A DNA stretch of 64,000 bases from Planctomycetes bacterium UBA7888 (GTDB lineage: Bacteria > Planctomycetota > UBA1135), in assembly GCA_002500505.1 (NCBI GenBank), contig DLRM01000007.1, forward strand, positions 42,128 to 106,127. Reading direction: 5' to 3'. Positions 25,747 through 34,144 of this stretch are shown here, one piece after another. Made by a program: the position numbers and the translations under genes. The notes below the pieces were generated by a model, which saw only the letters and a program-made list of their open reading frames with translations, did not search any database and was not told the origin of the DNA. Each line of letters starts with the position of its first letter. Position 1 is the first letter of the stretch.

Positions 25747-26685
25747 ATGCCTGAAGAAGAGGAATCCCCCCACGACCTGCCAATAGCTTGGCAGAAGGAA
25801 CGCGCAGAATACCTTCGCCATATTCGAGAAGTACGTCAGGTGAGCCCACATACCGAGCGTGCTTACGGAAAGGACTTGGACGCCCTATTCCTTTTCCTGT
25901 TGAAATCCGAGGCGCCTCCCGCAAGCTTGTCTGGAACTCGTCCAGCCCAATTACGTCTTCACCTTGCGGGACTCTCACAACAAGGCCTCAGCCCGGCCAC
26001 GATTGCTCGCCATTTATCCTCAATTCGAGCTTTCTTTCGCTGGCTTGAAGATGTGGGCCGCATCGCAAATCAACCAGCCCTTTCCTTGAAGGCACCCAAG
26101 CGCAAACGCAAACTGCCTCGCTACCTGGAGGAAGACGAAGTGGATTCGCTCCTCGCCGCTCCAAGCCCTGTGGATGACCCTGAAGGCAAAAGGGACCGGG
26201 CACTACTCGAGGTTCTTTATTCCACTGGCTGTCGAGCTTCCGAACTGGTTGGCATCGATGAGCAAGATTTAGACCTCAAACAAGGACGAGTCTTGCTGCG
26301 AGGGAAGGGCAGGAAGGAACGCTGGGCCATGCTCGGCGGCCCAGCCACGGAATCCATTGAGGGGTACCTCACCCAAAAGTCCCTTCGCCGCCTGGACCGA
26401 AATGCCCTTTTTCTAAACCCCAAAGGAGGTCGGCTCACGGACCGCTCTTTGCGCCGCATTTTGCAACGATACCTCGAGAAGGCTGGTATTCATCGAGCTT
26501 GCTCCCCCCACACTCTGAGGCACTCCTTTGCAACCCATCTTCTCCGCCGGGGAGCAGACCTTCGCACCGTTCAAGAATTACTTGGGCATGCCAGCTTAGG
26601 GACCACCCAAATCTATACCCATGTTTCACTTGAAGGGCTTCGCAAACTTTACCAGCAAGCCCACCCGATGGCTGGCGAAAAATAA
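25747..26685 (+). CDS. tyrosine recombinase XerC/XerD family
   Basis: Site-specific recombinase, 312 residues from the ATG at 25747, probably resolving chromosome dimers at dif. The SAM-like N-terminal domain (HTERAYGKDLDALFLFLL) is followed by the catalytic domain with all six active residues: Arg163 (STGCRASEL), Lys187 (LRGKGRK), His255 and Arg258 (SPHTLRHSF), His281 (LLGHAS) and Tyr290 (TQIYTHVS). Length and sequence fit Xer rather than a phage integrase. It cannot be assigned to C or D by eye. It converges on tRNA-Glu with a hairpin between. Confidence 0.93.
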   Translation: MPEEEESPHDLPIAWQKERAEYLRHIREVRQVSPHTERAYGKDLDALFLFLLKSEAPPASLSGTRPAQLRLHLAGLSQQGLSPATIARHLSSIRAFFRWLEDVGRIANQPALSLKAPKRKRKLPRYLEEDEVDSLLAAPSPVDDPEGKRDRALLEVLYSTGCRASELVGIDEQDLDLKQGRVLLRGKGRKERWAMLGGPATESIEGYLTQKSLRRLDRNALFLNPKGGRLTDRSLRRILQRYLEKAGIHRACSPHTLRHSFATHLLRRGADLRTVQELLGHASLGTTQIYTHVSLEGLRKLYQQAHPMAGEK

Positions 26686-26687
26686 TA

Positions 26688-26716
26688 AACCCGGCAACCT
26701 TCATGATTGCCGGGTT
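26688..26716 (-). terminator. intrinsic terminator of tRNA-Glu
   Basis: A perfect 10-base inverted repeat, AACCCGGCAA (26688-26697) and TTGCCGGGTT (26707-26716) with a nine-base loop, starts four bases beyond the tRNA 3' end. On the minus strand the stem is followed by TATTATTTTT, the expected T tract. It could also end xer transcripts, but no T run follows on the plus strand. Confidence 0.75.
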
Positions 26717-26719
26717 GGG

Positions 26720-26797
26720 TGGTGACCCCAAGGGGATTTGAACCCCTGTTGCCAGGATGAAAACCTGGTGTCCTAGGCCAGACTAGACGATGGGGCC
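26720..26797 (-). tRNA. tRNA-Glu(TTC)
   Basis: The minus strand from 26797 begins GGCCCCATCGTCTAG and folds into a cloverleaf. The acceptor is GGCCCCA with TGGGGTC (one G-T pair), the anticodon loop is in CCAGGTTTTCATCCTGG giving anticodon TTC for glutamate, and the T arm is AGGGG-TTCAAAT-CCCCT. The discriminator A and the 3' CCA (26720-26722) are encoded. The gene has its own promoter 35-65 bases upstream and a terminator just after. Confidence 0.95.
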
Positions 26798-26798
26798 G

Positions 26799-26821
26799 TT
26801 CCTGGGTAGTTTTCCCAGGAA
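26799..26821 (-). repeat. hairpin in the pre-tRNA-Glu leader
   Basis: Perfect eight-base inverted repeat TTCCTGGG (26799-26806) and CCCAGGAA (26814-26821) with a seven-base loop, between the -10 box and the tRNA 5' end, abutting the mature end at 26797. It would form a stable stem in the 5' leader removed by RNase P. Confidence 0.6.
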
Positions 26822-26831
26822 AGGGCCGAGC

Positions 26832-26860
26832 AGAATAAAAGAGTCCTGCCAGCGAGTCAA
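26832..26860 (-). promoter_or_regulatory. sigma-70-type promoter of tRNA-Glu
   Basis: On the minus strand, TTGACT (26855-26860) is separated by exactly 17 bases from TATTCT (26832-26837), each matching five or four of six consensus positions. The predicted start falls near 26825, about 28 bases before the tRNA. The -35 box lies in the loop of the eboE terminator hairpin. Confidence 0.7.
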
Positions 26861-26869
26861 GATGGCAGG
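26845..26869 (-). terminator. candidate terminator of the eboE homologue
   Basis: Seven-base inverted repeat CCTGCCA (26845-26851) and TGGCAGG (26863-26869) with an 11-base loop, 17 bases after the eboE stop, followed on the minus strand by ACTCTTTTATTCT. The loop contains the -35 hexamer TTGACT of the tRNA promoter, so the two signals occupy the same DNA. Confidence 0.5.
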
Positions 26870-26885
26870 GACATCAAGCAGAGGC

Positions 26886-28082
26886 TCAATGGGAGGAATC
26901 TTGGGGCCAGAGTGCGTCCGCACAGGCCTCCATCTCAGTCGTCATCGTCCCCATCATCCCATCCTGGGCCAAATAGCCAGAAGGCAATGCAGAAAGAGTG
27001 TAGGTCTCAAGCTCAAAATCTAAACATCCAGCTTTCAGGGCAAGTTGGACGGACTCCTTCCAGGGAGTCCCGTAAAGCTCATCACCAAAGTCGGATTGAT
27101 GAACCGGGACGTGACAGTGCACGCGTAACTGATCAATCACTTCGAGAACCGCAGGGTTATCCAAAAGCCGAGGCAAATCGCTATAGGCAAAGGGTCGACC
27201 ATCTTTGAGCGTTCCACGAACTTGATGCAGCCATGGGTCGTCACAGAGCGCTTTTAAGCGTGTGACCTGCTCGGGAGACACCCCCCCCTCCAAGTAAATC
27301 GCTGAAGATATCTGAACCTTGCTTAAGGGAATTCCGTGCTTGGACAAGGCGGCCAAAGCGTCTTCAGGAGCTTCGCCCACGACTGCGGAATGACAGAGGT
27401 CCCAACAAACACCAACGCGACGTTCGTCTATAGGTGTCTCTGGATAGAGGTTGGCTTGAAGCCACTCGGCTAAATCTCCAACGCGTTCAAAGGCACCATC
27501 CGGTTCGGGTTCCAAACCCAGGGTTATCCGAACACCCGTTCGTTCCTCCAAACGCAACAAGCCCGTTTGGGCTCGCCGTAAAAACTCCAAACTTTTTGGA
27601 GAGCGGCGAGCATCAGGGCCATAGCCCAGAGGGCAACTTGAAACTGAGGCGCGGTCCCCCGGCATTAAAAGGTGCGCTAAAGTTTCAGCAACTCTACAAG
27701 TGAAGGAAGGACGGCGAGAATCGCGCCAGTCCGGCATAAAAACGGCCTCCTTGACTGGACCCGAATGAAATCCTCCAAAAGGAAAGGCATTTGCGGTCCA
27801 AGGTTTAAAGCCTGAGTTAGCTAGGCATTTCGCGAGTCGCTTTTGTTTACTTGGGTTGCGTGCTAATTCAGAAACGGCAAAGTCAGAAAAATATAGGCCA
27901 AAGCCAAGAGATTGTTGCCATCCCTGGGAGCGCAAACGGGTCGCAAATTCTTGGGCGGGACCATCTAAAGCCGAAAACACGCTCCCCATCGTGTCACCCG
28001 GGAATACATTTCCGCAAAGGGCAAGGCGGGGAAGCAAATCGGTTGCACCTTCAGGACGAAGTGAGGAGGGATTCGATTCCAT
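26886..28082 (-). CDS. EboE-like TIM-barrel protein (ebo metabolite-trafficking family)
   Basis: A 398-residue protein of the sugar-phosphate isomerase/epimerase-like group that includes EboE. Diagnostic segments are CGNVFPGDT near residue 23, FPFGGFHSGPVKEAVFMPDWRD, SVSSCPLGYG, LGLEPEPDG, RRVGVCWDLCHSAVVGE and LSKVQISSAI. In cyanobacteria and others the ebo cluster helps move metabolites such as scytonemin precursors to the periplasm. Here none of the other ebo genes (eboA, B, C, D, F) is adjacent; the neighbours are a tRNA and a protease. The start at 28082 is followed by a polar lead; no signal peptide is seen. Family assignment rests on remembered motifs, and function is unproven. Confidence 0.75.
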   Translation of the reverse strand: MESNPSSLRPEGATDLLPRLALCGNVFPGDTMGSVFSALDGPAQEFATRLRSQGWQQSLGFGLYFSDFAVSELARNPSKQKRLAKCLANSGFKPWTANAFPFGGFHSGPVKEAVFMPDWRDSRRPSFTCRVAETLAHLLMPGDRASVSSCPLGYGPDARRSPKSLEFLRRAQTGLLRLEERTGVRITLGLEPEPDGAFERVGDLAEWLQANLYPETPIDERRVGVCWDLCHSAVVGEAPEDALAALSKHGIPLSKVQISSAIYLEGGVSPEQVTRLKALCDDPWLHQVRGTLKDGRPFAYSDLPRLLDNPAVLEVIDQLRVHCHVPVHQSDFGDELYGTPWKESVQLALKAGCLDFELETYTLSALPSGYLAQDGMMGTMTTEMEACADALWPQDSSH

Positions 28083-28111
28083 AGACTCAAGTCCAACTTA
28101 GCACGAAAAAG

Positions 28112-28144
28112 AAAAAGAGGAGAAAGTTTTCTTTCTCCTCTTTT
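28112..28144 (-). terminator. strong intrinsic terminator after the TPP-II-like protease
   Basis: A perfect 14-base inverted repeat AAAAGAGGAGAAAG (28113-28126) and CTTTCTCCTCTTTT (28131-28144) around a four-base loop. On the minus strand it is followed by TTCTTTTTCG. It lies 55 bases after the protease stop and is the first clear terminator after the long minus-strand array. Confidence 0.8.
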
Positions 28145-28198
28145 GAGATTCCTTCAAGCTAAATCATGTAAAGGAAGGGTTTCTTTGCTATCTAAGCC

Positions 28199-31100
28199 CT
28201 AATTCTGGGCTGGGTTCCAAGCTGGAGCAGCCTCAAGGAATTCTTTTTGGTAATGCGGGAATTCCGAAAGGAAACCCGGGGCGTCTTGGAGAGCGTATTG
28301 GCTCAGTGAAGCCGCTCCGAGAGAACGAAGAACCGAAAGAGTCGCCATGGGGTCGTCTGGGCTAGCTTTCTGCCAGGAACGGGATTGTTCAAGAAGGACG
28401 CCTAGTTCGGTTTCGGGATTCGCCAAAGAGGCCAAATAGGCAGTTTCCGCTTCTTTGGCTTTAGTGTTCACTTCTGCCGAGGCTTCCACAACGCCCGACC
28501 CTGATGACCCCAAGGCGGGACGTTCGATTCGCAAAGGAAGATTCAAAAGGGTGTCTTCGCCACTCTTAAAACTCACCGAGCCATAGTAATACTGACCACT
28601 CGGCAAATCATCCAGTTCAGGGACACGCGCGAAAATAGAACGTGCACCCCTATATGGAATACGAAGGCGACCGAGACCCCCACTTTCCTCCATTGCAGAG
28701 TCTAAATCCCCAAAAAGAGAAAGACCCTCGTGAAGATTGGCGACTCGCAATTCCGATCCCGCGAAGCGAGCAGTAAGAGCATTCTGCCCTAAAGAAGGGA
28801 AAGTCAAACGGAAGCGATAATTCCCTGCATCCATGGAGCCTAGATCGGTCTCCCACTCATAAACAATTTTCCGTTCAACCAAACGATCCATGTAATCGTA
28901 AACCTCTAAGGCAAGGTCCTCGCGAATCTCAGTTGTTTGGATGGAATAAGGAGTGTAGAGGCTCACAGAACTCTTGGAGGGCAAATACTGTTCCCACTCC
29001 ATCACCCCATAAAACATACCCCGGCCATCCATTACGGTAGAACGAATGGGGTCTGGAAGGATTTCCATTTCAGCAAAAACTGGAATCGCCACACCGGCCA
29101 AGCTTGCAGAGGCGGTGACGGTTTCGCTTTGAAGTAGGGACTTCACGGCGAGGTAACCGGTTCCTTGCCCGGCAGGAATTACCATTTCCGAGCTTTGGGC
29201 AACCAGTCCAATGAATTCCATTTCGAGTTTGATGTCGGCGCTTTGATTCACTGCCCAACGAGAAGCAATGGTGTACTCAAAAACGGTTCCAGGCTCAACA
29301 GGAACCACTTGCTCAGCATTTCCCCACTCGTCAAGAAAGAAGCGGCCCCGCTTTTGCCGATTCCCTTCATAGAGGAAACCACTTACTGACCCCGCACCCG
29401 TCCGAAATTCATTCCGCCCTTTACTTGATTGAGTGAATTTCACTTTCACATAGTTGGCGCCCTCGGGGACACGGACATAATTTCTGCTTAGTTCTCCAGG
29501 CTCGATTTGAAAGTCGCGAATCCAGTCCTTATTTGAAGAGGTTGCAACAATAGACGGCTTCACAACAGTCACAGGAATCACAACATCCGGCCCTGCAGAG
29601 ATGGGCTTATCCACATCCCAAAGAAAAACTCGAGTTCCACTAAGGCCTTCAGGAAGCTCCGCAGGGTTGATCCTCAAATTGAAGGAATGTCCCTGAGCGG
29701 AAGTGTAGAAAGCATCGGGCCCAGTCACCCACCCCGACTCGCACTCCACTCGGAAAGTGCGAAGGAAAGAGGATTTTTCTGCATTTGATGCGTCCTCTTC
29801 AAAAACAGGAGCCATGTTGACTCGCGTTTCGAAGGGATTCATTGATGCGAGATCGCGAATATAGACCCCACTACCTGTCCCAAAAGGATTGCTCACGGAA
29901 ATAATGTATTCGCGGTCGTCTTCATCAATTCCTTGAAGAGTTCTCAGGGCATCCAAGGAAGGGAGCATGGAAATTGCCCCATGTCCTTGATCAACCCAAT
30001 CAAAGCCCAACAGGGGTTGAGCACCCATCCTCATCGCCCGGTAGATTCGAGTTGGCGAGTGAGGAAGCCCTTCGCCATTGGCAGCGCATTGAAGTAGGGC
30101 GACGCAACCACTCGCTTGAGGAGCTGCCATGGAAGTTCCATTGAAATTCTCTCCCTTGGTTCCAAGCCAGGAAGGCAAAGAAGAGAGTGCAGCACCCGGC
30201 GCGGTGAAATCTACGCCAAGGGAACCCGTAGGAAGGGGGCCTCGGCTGGAAAAGTCAAAGAGAACCGGTTCCGTTGGATTCAAAGAACCATAATTTACTT
30301 TTTGGGTATCCGGCCAAACCGCAGCGGCAATTGAAAAGGCACCACGAGCAGTTGCAGGAGCTCCAACGGTGGACAAAGTAGGACCTTCATTGCCAGCAGA
30401 AGAAACCGTAATCAGTCCGCGGCGGCGTGCCTCATCAATAATCCAAGCATCCGGCTCTTTTCCGTCAGCGAAGAAGGAGGGTCCGCCAAAAGAAATGTTC
30501 GCCACGGTGCATCCAGCTTCCACGGCATAGTCCAAAGCCTTCGCAATAGAAAATCCACTCGTGGCGCCCCCATACTTTCCGTCGCCAATTTTGATGGCCA
30601 CAAATTCAACACCTGGAGCTACGCCATTCATGCGACCGGCTTCGCCTTCCCACGCACCAATGATGCCAGCAACATGTGTCCCATGGCCGTTGGTGTCGAA
30701 GTAAATCATGGTCAAGGATCCGTCTCCGGGAACTTGAACGCAGTAGTTCAGGTTTGACTCATCACCAAGTGTTGCCCACTCCCCAGTTTCCCGAAAGGAA
30801 TGGAGACCGGATTCTTCATTGAAATCACCATCTTGATCATTGTCAACGAGCACTGTCCATGTTTCTTCATTTTGGAAAACAAGAACATCCCAAACAGGTC
30901 CAGGGTCCTGAAATGACTCCATGCGACGGGAGATTTCCTTCTCAAGCAAAGTCTGCGTCGTCCCTTCCTCGGTGCGATTTGCAGCCCAACGTGCTTTCGC
31001 TTCCTCAAAACTGGTCTTATTCTCCTGCCAGTCTGCGCGTCGATCGGATTGAATCCGACTTGTCAAACCTCCAGGAAGAAAGTCGCCATCAATTCGACCC

Positions 31101-31459
31101 ATGTGATAAGTGCGGTTGGCTTGGAACCACTTTCCAAGGAGCATTTTCCGACCGGAAAGGCCAATCATGTCATCGCTTTCGGAAGAAACGGTATAGCTCG
31201 TGTCTAGGCGACCATCACTAGTGGCGTCGTACCAATCCACAATTTTTCGCGTGCCCTGGGGTGTGGCTTGCAGAAAGGGGTGGCCTGGATCAATCCCAGT
31301 ATCTAAAACGGCCACACGAATACCTTGCCCATCGTAATCGGGATAGGTTGCAAGGAAAGCGTCGACGCCAAGATCCCGTTTGGGAAGTTGGCCCTCAAGA
31401 GAATCCTGAGGCAATAGAGGATATACGGAAAAGAGGAGAAGGACTGGGATGTTAAACAT
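28199..31459 (-). CDS. subtilisin-family (S8) peptidase, tripeptidyl-peptidase-II-like
   Basis: A 1086-residue secreted serine peptidase. It starts with a short signal-like hydrophobic segment (MFNIPVLLLFSVYPLLP). The triad reads Asp53 (AVLDTGIDPGH), His259 (DTNGHGTHVAG) and Ser443 (NGTSMAAPQAS), with oxyanion Asn357 (SSAGNEGP). The 200-residue gap between Asp and His is the hallmark of tripeptidyl peptidase II; human TPP II has a comparable spacing. A long beta-rich C-terminal half follows, ending in a helical region. A bacterial, exported version implies extracytoplasmic peptide degradation. It is last in the long minus-strand array and is followed by a terminator. Confidence 0.88.
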   Translation of the reverse strand: MFNIPVLLLFSVYPLLPQDSLEGQLPKRDLGVDAFLATYPDYDGQGIRVAVLDTGIDPGHPFLQATPQGTRKIVDWYDATSDGRLDTSYTVSSESDDMIGLSGRKMLLGKWFQANRTYHMGRIDGDFLPGGLTSRIQSDRRADWQENKTSFEEAKARWAANRTEEGTTQTLLEKEISRRMESFQDPGPVWDVLVFQNEETWTVLVDNDQDGDFNEESGLHSFRETGEWATLGDESNLNYCVQVPGDGSLTMIYFDTNGHGTHVAGIIGAWEGEAGRMNGVAPGVEFVAIKIGDGKYGGATSGFSIAKALDYAVEAGCTVANISFGGPSFFADGKEPDAWIIDEARRRGLITVSSAGNEGPTLSTVGAPATARGAFSIAAAVWPDTQKVNYGSLNPTEPVLFDFSSRGPLPTGSLGVDFTAPGAALSSLPSWLGTKGENFNGTSMAAPQASGCVALLQCAANGEGLPHSPTRIYRAMRMGAQPLLGFDWVDQGHGAISMLPSLDALRTLQGIDEDDREYIISVSNPFGTGSGVYIRDLASMNPFETRVNMAPVFEEDASNAEKSSFLRTFRVECESGWVTGPDAFYTSAQGHSFNLRINPAELPEGLSGTRVFLWDVDKPISAGPDVVIPVTVVKPSIVATSSNKDWIRDFQIEPGELSRNYVRVPEGANYVKVKFTQSSKGRNEFRTGAGSVSGFLYEGNRQKRGRFFLDEWGNAEQVVPVEPGTVFEYTIASRWAVNQSADIKLEMEFIGLVAQSSEMVIPAGQGTGYLAVKSLLQSETVTASASLAGVAIPVFAEMEILPDPIRSTVMDGRGMFYGVMEWEQYLPSKSSVSLYTPYSIQTTEIREDLALEVYDYMDRLVERKIVYEWETDLGSMDAGNYRFRLTFPSLGQNALTARFAGSELRVANLHEGLSLFGDLDSAMEESGGLGRLRIPYRGARSIFARVPELDDLPSGQYYYGSVSFKSGEDTLLNLPLRIERPALGSSGSGVVEASAEVNTKAKEAETAYLASLANPETELGVLLEQSRSWQKASPDDPMATLSVLRSLGAASLSQYALQDAPGFLSEFPHYQKEFLEAAPAWNPAQN

Positions 31460-31509
31460 GGCAAATGAGGACCAAGGGTTCTTGGTTCCACATTCTACCC
31501 GATATTCCC

Positions 31510-32262
31510 TCAGGCCCTGGGGCCTTCGACGGAGGTTTCCTCTCGAACGCTATCCCATACTTCTTCTTGCACTAGAATCCTTGAACAAGAACGGCAAGTC
31601 GCGATACTGGCCATCTTGGCCACTTTAATTCGATCGTTTGGGGCAACTGACATGCCACAGCCCCCACAAGAATCGCCTCGTAGAGAAGTCACCGGCCTCC
31701 CTTTTCTTGAGGGCATCAACTTTTCATAAAGATCGCGCCCTGAGCGGTGTGCCTTTTGAAACAGAGTGTCCCGACAATTCTGAAGAAAAGCAATCTCCTC
31801 TTGAAGTTCGACTTCGTCTGCAACAACAGTCTTTCGAAATAGCTCGAGTTCTTCGAGCTCCGGAGCCAACCCCTCTTTGGCTTCAACGGCCGATTCCGCT
31901 AACTTCTCAGCCTTCTCAAGGAGAACAATGGCCTTTTCTTCAGCCTTCGCAATCTCTCCTCGATGCTGCTCCGCTTCATGGCGAGCCACTTGGGCTGCTC
32001 CGGCATCCCGCAAGATTCGGATTTGCTGTTCTAACTTTTCAACTCGAGCTTCCCAGTCACGAACATCATTTTCCAAGGACTGGGCCCAAGAAAGAGCTCT
32101 CTTGCGCTCAACAAGATGTTTTTCCGCTTCGGCCTCAAGAACTGAATAACGCGTTTCTTGTTCCCCGAGTTCAACAGGCAAAGACTCAAGGCGACGACGG
32201 AGGACCATCAGGCGATCATCGAACTTCTGAACTGCCGTCAGGGTAGATAGGGTCTCTTTCAC
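31510..32262 (-). CDS. coiled-coil protein with C-terminal C4 zinc ribbon
   Basis: A 250-residue protein. Residues 1-170 form two long antiparallel-type helices rich in Glu/Arg/Lys. A SGRDLYEKL...KGRPV segment then leads to the zinc ribbon SLRGDSCGGCGMSV...ATCRSCSRIL, with the four cysteines as two CxxC pairs. This is the DUF164/zf-RING_7 architecture, of which the chlamydial CT398/CdsZ protein is an example; its members are reported to contact sigma-54 or secretion components. The placement 50 bases after rpoD on the same strand is suggestive. Role here unknown. Confidence 0.85.
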   Translation of the reverse strand: MKETLSTLTAVQKFDDRLMVLRRRLESLPVELGEQETRYSVLEAEAEKHLVERKRALSWAQSLENDVRDWEARVEKLEQQIRILRDAGAAQVARHEAEQHRGEIAKAEEKAIVLLEKAEKLAESAVEAKEGLAPELEELELFRKTVVADEVELQEEIAFLQNCRDTLFQKAHRSGRDLYEKLMPSRKGRPVTSLRGDSCGGCGMSVAPNDRIKVAKMASIATCRSCSRILVQEEVWDSVREETSVEGPRA

Positions 32263-32312
32263 CGAGACAGACTACATGCCCCCGACCCAAAAACCTTGAA
32301 TCTTAGTGAAGA

Positions 32313-34115
32313 TTAGTCCGCAACAACGCCATCCAGGAATCCAGACAGCTTGCGCGCCCTAACTGGATGCTGCAGTTTCCGAACTGCCTTCGCTTCAATC
32401 TGGCGAACACGTTCTCGAGTTACTCGGAAAATTCGCCCAACCTCTTCCAAGGTGTAGGTGTAGCCGTCGCCAATTCCATAGCGGAGCTTAATGATCTCGC
32501 GTTCACGGAAAGTTAGAGAATCAAGGACATCGTTGATTCTGTCCTTGAGCATTTCTTGGCCCGCACGTTCTACAGGGTTTTCAGAAGTTTCATCTTCAAT
32601 GAAGTCTCCGAAGTAGCTGTCATCACTGTCGCCAATCGGGCGATCCAAGGAAATCGGATGCCGTGCAATCTTCATGACACGTTGAGCTTCGTCCAAAGAA
32701 ATATCAGCGGCCTCAGCCATCTCGTCTAGGCACGGCTCACGACCCATAGTCTGAAGCAAGCGCTTTTGGACGGCTCGCAATTTAGACATGGTCTCAATCA
32801 TATGGACTGGAACACGAATCGTGCGAGCTTGGTCAGCAATGGAGCGAGTAATCGCCTGGCGAATCCACCAAGTGGCATAAGTTGAGAACTTATATCCACG
32901 GCGATATTCATATTTCTCAACAGCTTTCATTAAGCCAGTGTTCCCCTCTTGAATCAAGTCAAGGAAGGAGAGCCCTCGGTTGCGATATTTCTTGGCAATA
33001 GAAACGACCAACCGCAAGTTCCCGGAAGATAGCTTTTGCTTGCCATCCTCGTAGTAATCCAGATACTGCTGAATGCGAGAGATGCGCCTTTGGAAGTCTT
33101 CCCAGCTCTCCATGGCCCGGCAATGAAATTCTTGCTCACGCGAAACCAGAGCGGCATATTCAGCTGCCCCATCTTTAGTCCGCTTGTATTTAGCATCAAA
33201 CGAATCTATCGCATCGTGAAGCAAGGCCCACTCCCTTCGCCGGGTTTCCAAAAGGCCAATCATGTCTTGAACAAGATCCACCTGGAAGTGTAGTTCTTCC
33301 ACAAGAACAGAAATGCAGCGTTGGCGCGCACGAATCCCTGAGCGGAACAAGTCTCTTTCGGAGGCCTTTAACTTCTTGTCCAGGTTTACTTCTGTCGCAA
33401 CGCGAACAGCAGAGAACAACTCATTTAGAGCGTGGAAGTGGCCTTCCAGGCGCTGTTCCAAATCTTGCTTTGTGAGTTCGTAACCAGCTCCACCATCAAT
33501 GTCCGAAGTACCCGTTGTGGATTCCTCGGAGATGGCTTGCTTCTTCATCTTCCGGTTGAAGTGGCGAACCGCAAAAGAAGAGTTCGCTTGAGCAGAAGGG
33601 TTCACTTTCAAGGTGCGGTCAAACGCAACCTCTTGATTCCGAAGCTGATTAAGAAGTTCCAGGACACGCTCTAACGAGAAGCCCGATTCCAAAACCATCC
33701 GACGGAATAACTTCCGTGTCACTTCAATTTTCTTCGCAAGGGAAATTTCTTCATCACGAGTTAACAAAGAAATCTCACCCATCTGAGTCAAATACATCCG
33801 GACTGGGTCATCAATTTTTTCTAAAACTGGCGTATTCCCAGAACCGCGACTTCGGTCAGCGATGGGTGCAATAGGCTTCGAAGTCACAGCAGTTGGAGCC
33901 GTAACCGCAGGAATCATTCCCGCTTGTTCAGAAGTATCCACCAGGCGAATCCCTTCGCATTCGAGGCGGTCAAGAACACTATGCATGACGTCAATCCTTG
34001 CCTTAGGAAAGGCGGACTGAATTTCATCCATAGGAAGTGTGCCAGTAACGGCGCCCTTCTGGACGAGGGCGTCCAGAACGGTTGTTGTCGCTGAATCCAA
34101 TTTTTTCGTTGGCAT
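32313..34115 (-). CDS. rpoD: RNA polymerase primary sigma factor
   Basis: Housekeeping sigma-70 factor, 600 residues. An N-terminal region 1.1-like segment ([12 protein letters not shown]) is followed by [29 protein letters not shown] (region 1.2), a non-conserved insert, and region 2 with [59 protein letters not shown]. Region 3 is followed by region 4 with [14 protein letters not shown] and [17 protein letters not shown]. Gene order dnaG-rpoD, 29 bases apart, is the classic macromolecular-synthesis arrangement, here without rpsU. Confidence 0.96.
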   Translation of the reverse strand: MPTKKLDSATTTVLDALVQKGAVTGTLPMDEIQSAFPKARIDVMHSVLDRLECEGIRLVDTSEQAGMIPAVTAPTAVTSKPIAPIADRSRGSGNTPVLEKIDDPVRMYLTQMGEISLLTRDEEISLAKKIEVTRKLFRRMVLESGFSLERVLELLNQLRNQEVAFDRTLKVNPSAQANSSFAVRHFNRKMKKQAISEESTTGTSDIDGGAGYELTKQDLEQRLEGHFHALNELFSAVRVATEVNLDKKLKASERDLFRSGIRARQRCISVLVEELHFQVDLVQDMIGLLETRRREWALLHDAIDSFDAKYKRTKDGAAEYAALVSREQEFHCRAMESWEDFQRRISRIQQYLDYYEDGKQKLSSGNLRLVVSIAKKYRNRGLSFLDLIQEGNTGLMKAVEKYEYRRGYKFSTYATWWIRQAITRSIADQARTIRVPVHMIETMSKLRAVQKRLLQTMGREPCLDEMAEAADISLDEAQRVMKIARHPISLDRPIGDSDDSYFGDFIEDETSENPVERAGQEMLKDRINDVLDSLTFREREIIKLRYGIGDGYTYTLEEVGRIFRVTRERVRQIEAKAVRKLQHPVRARKLSGFLDGVVAD

Positions 34116-34144
34116 TTTTTAGGGTCCCGATCTTTCGATTAAGG

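Noticed and set aside
25747..26797. xer recombinase next to a tRNA as an integrated element
   Set aside because: The recombinase matches chromosomal XerC/D, no direct repeat of the tRNA 3' end was seen, and neighbours are housekeeping genes.
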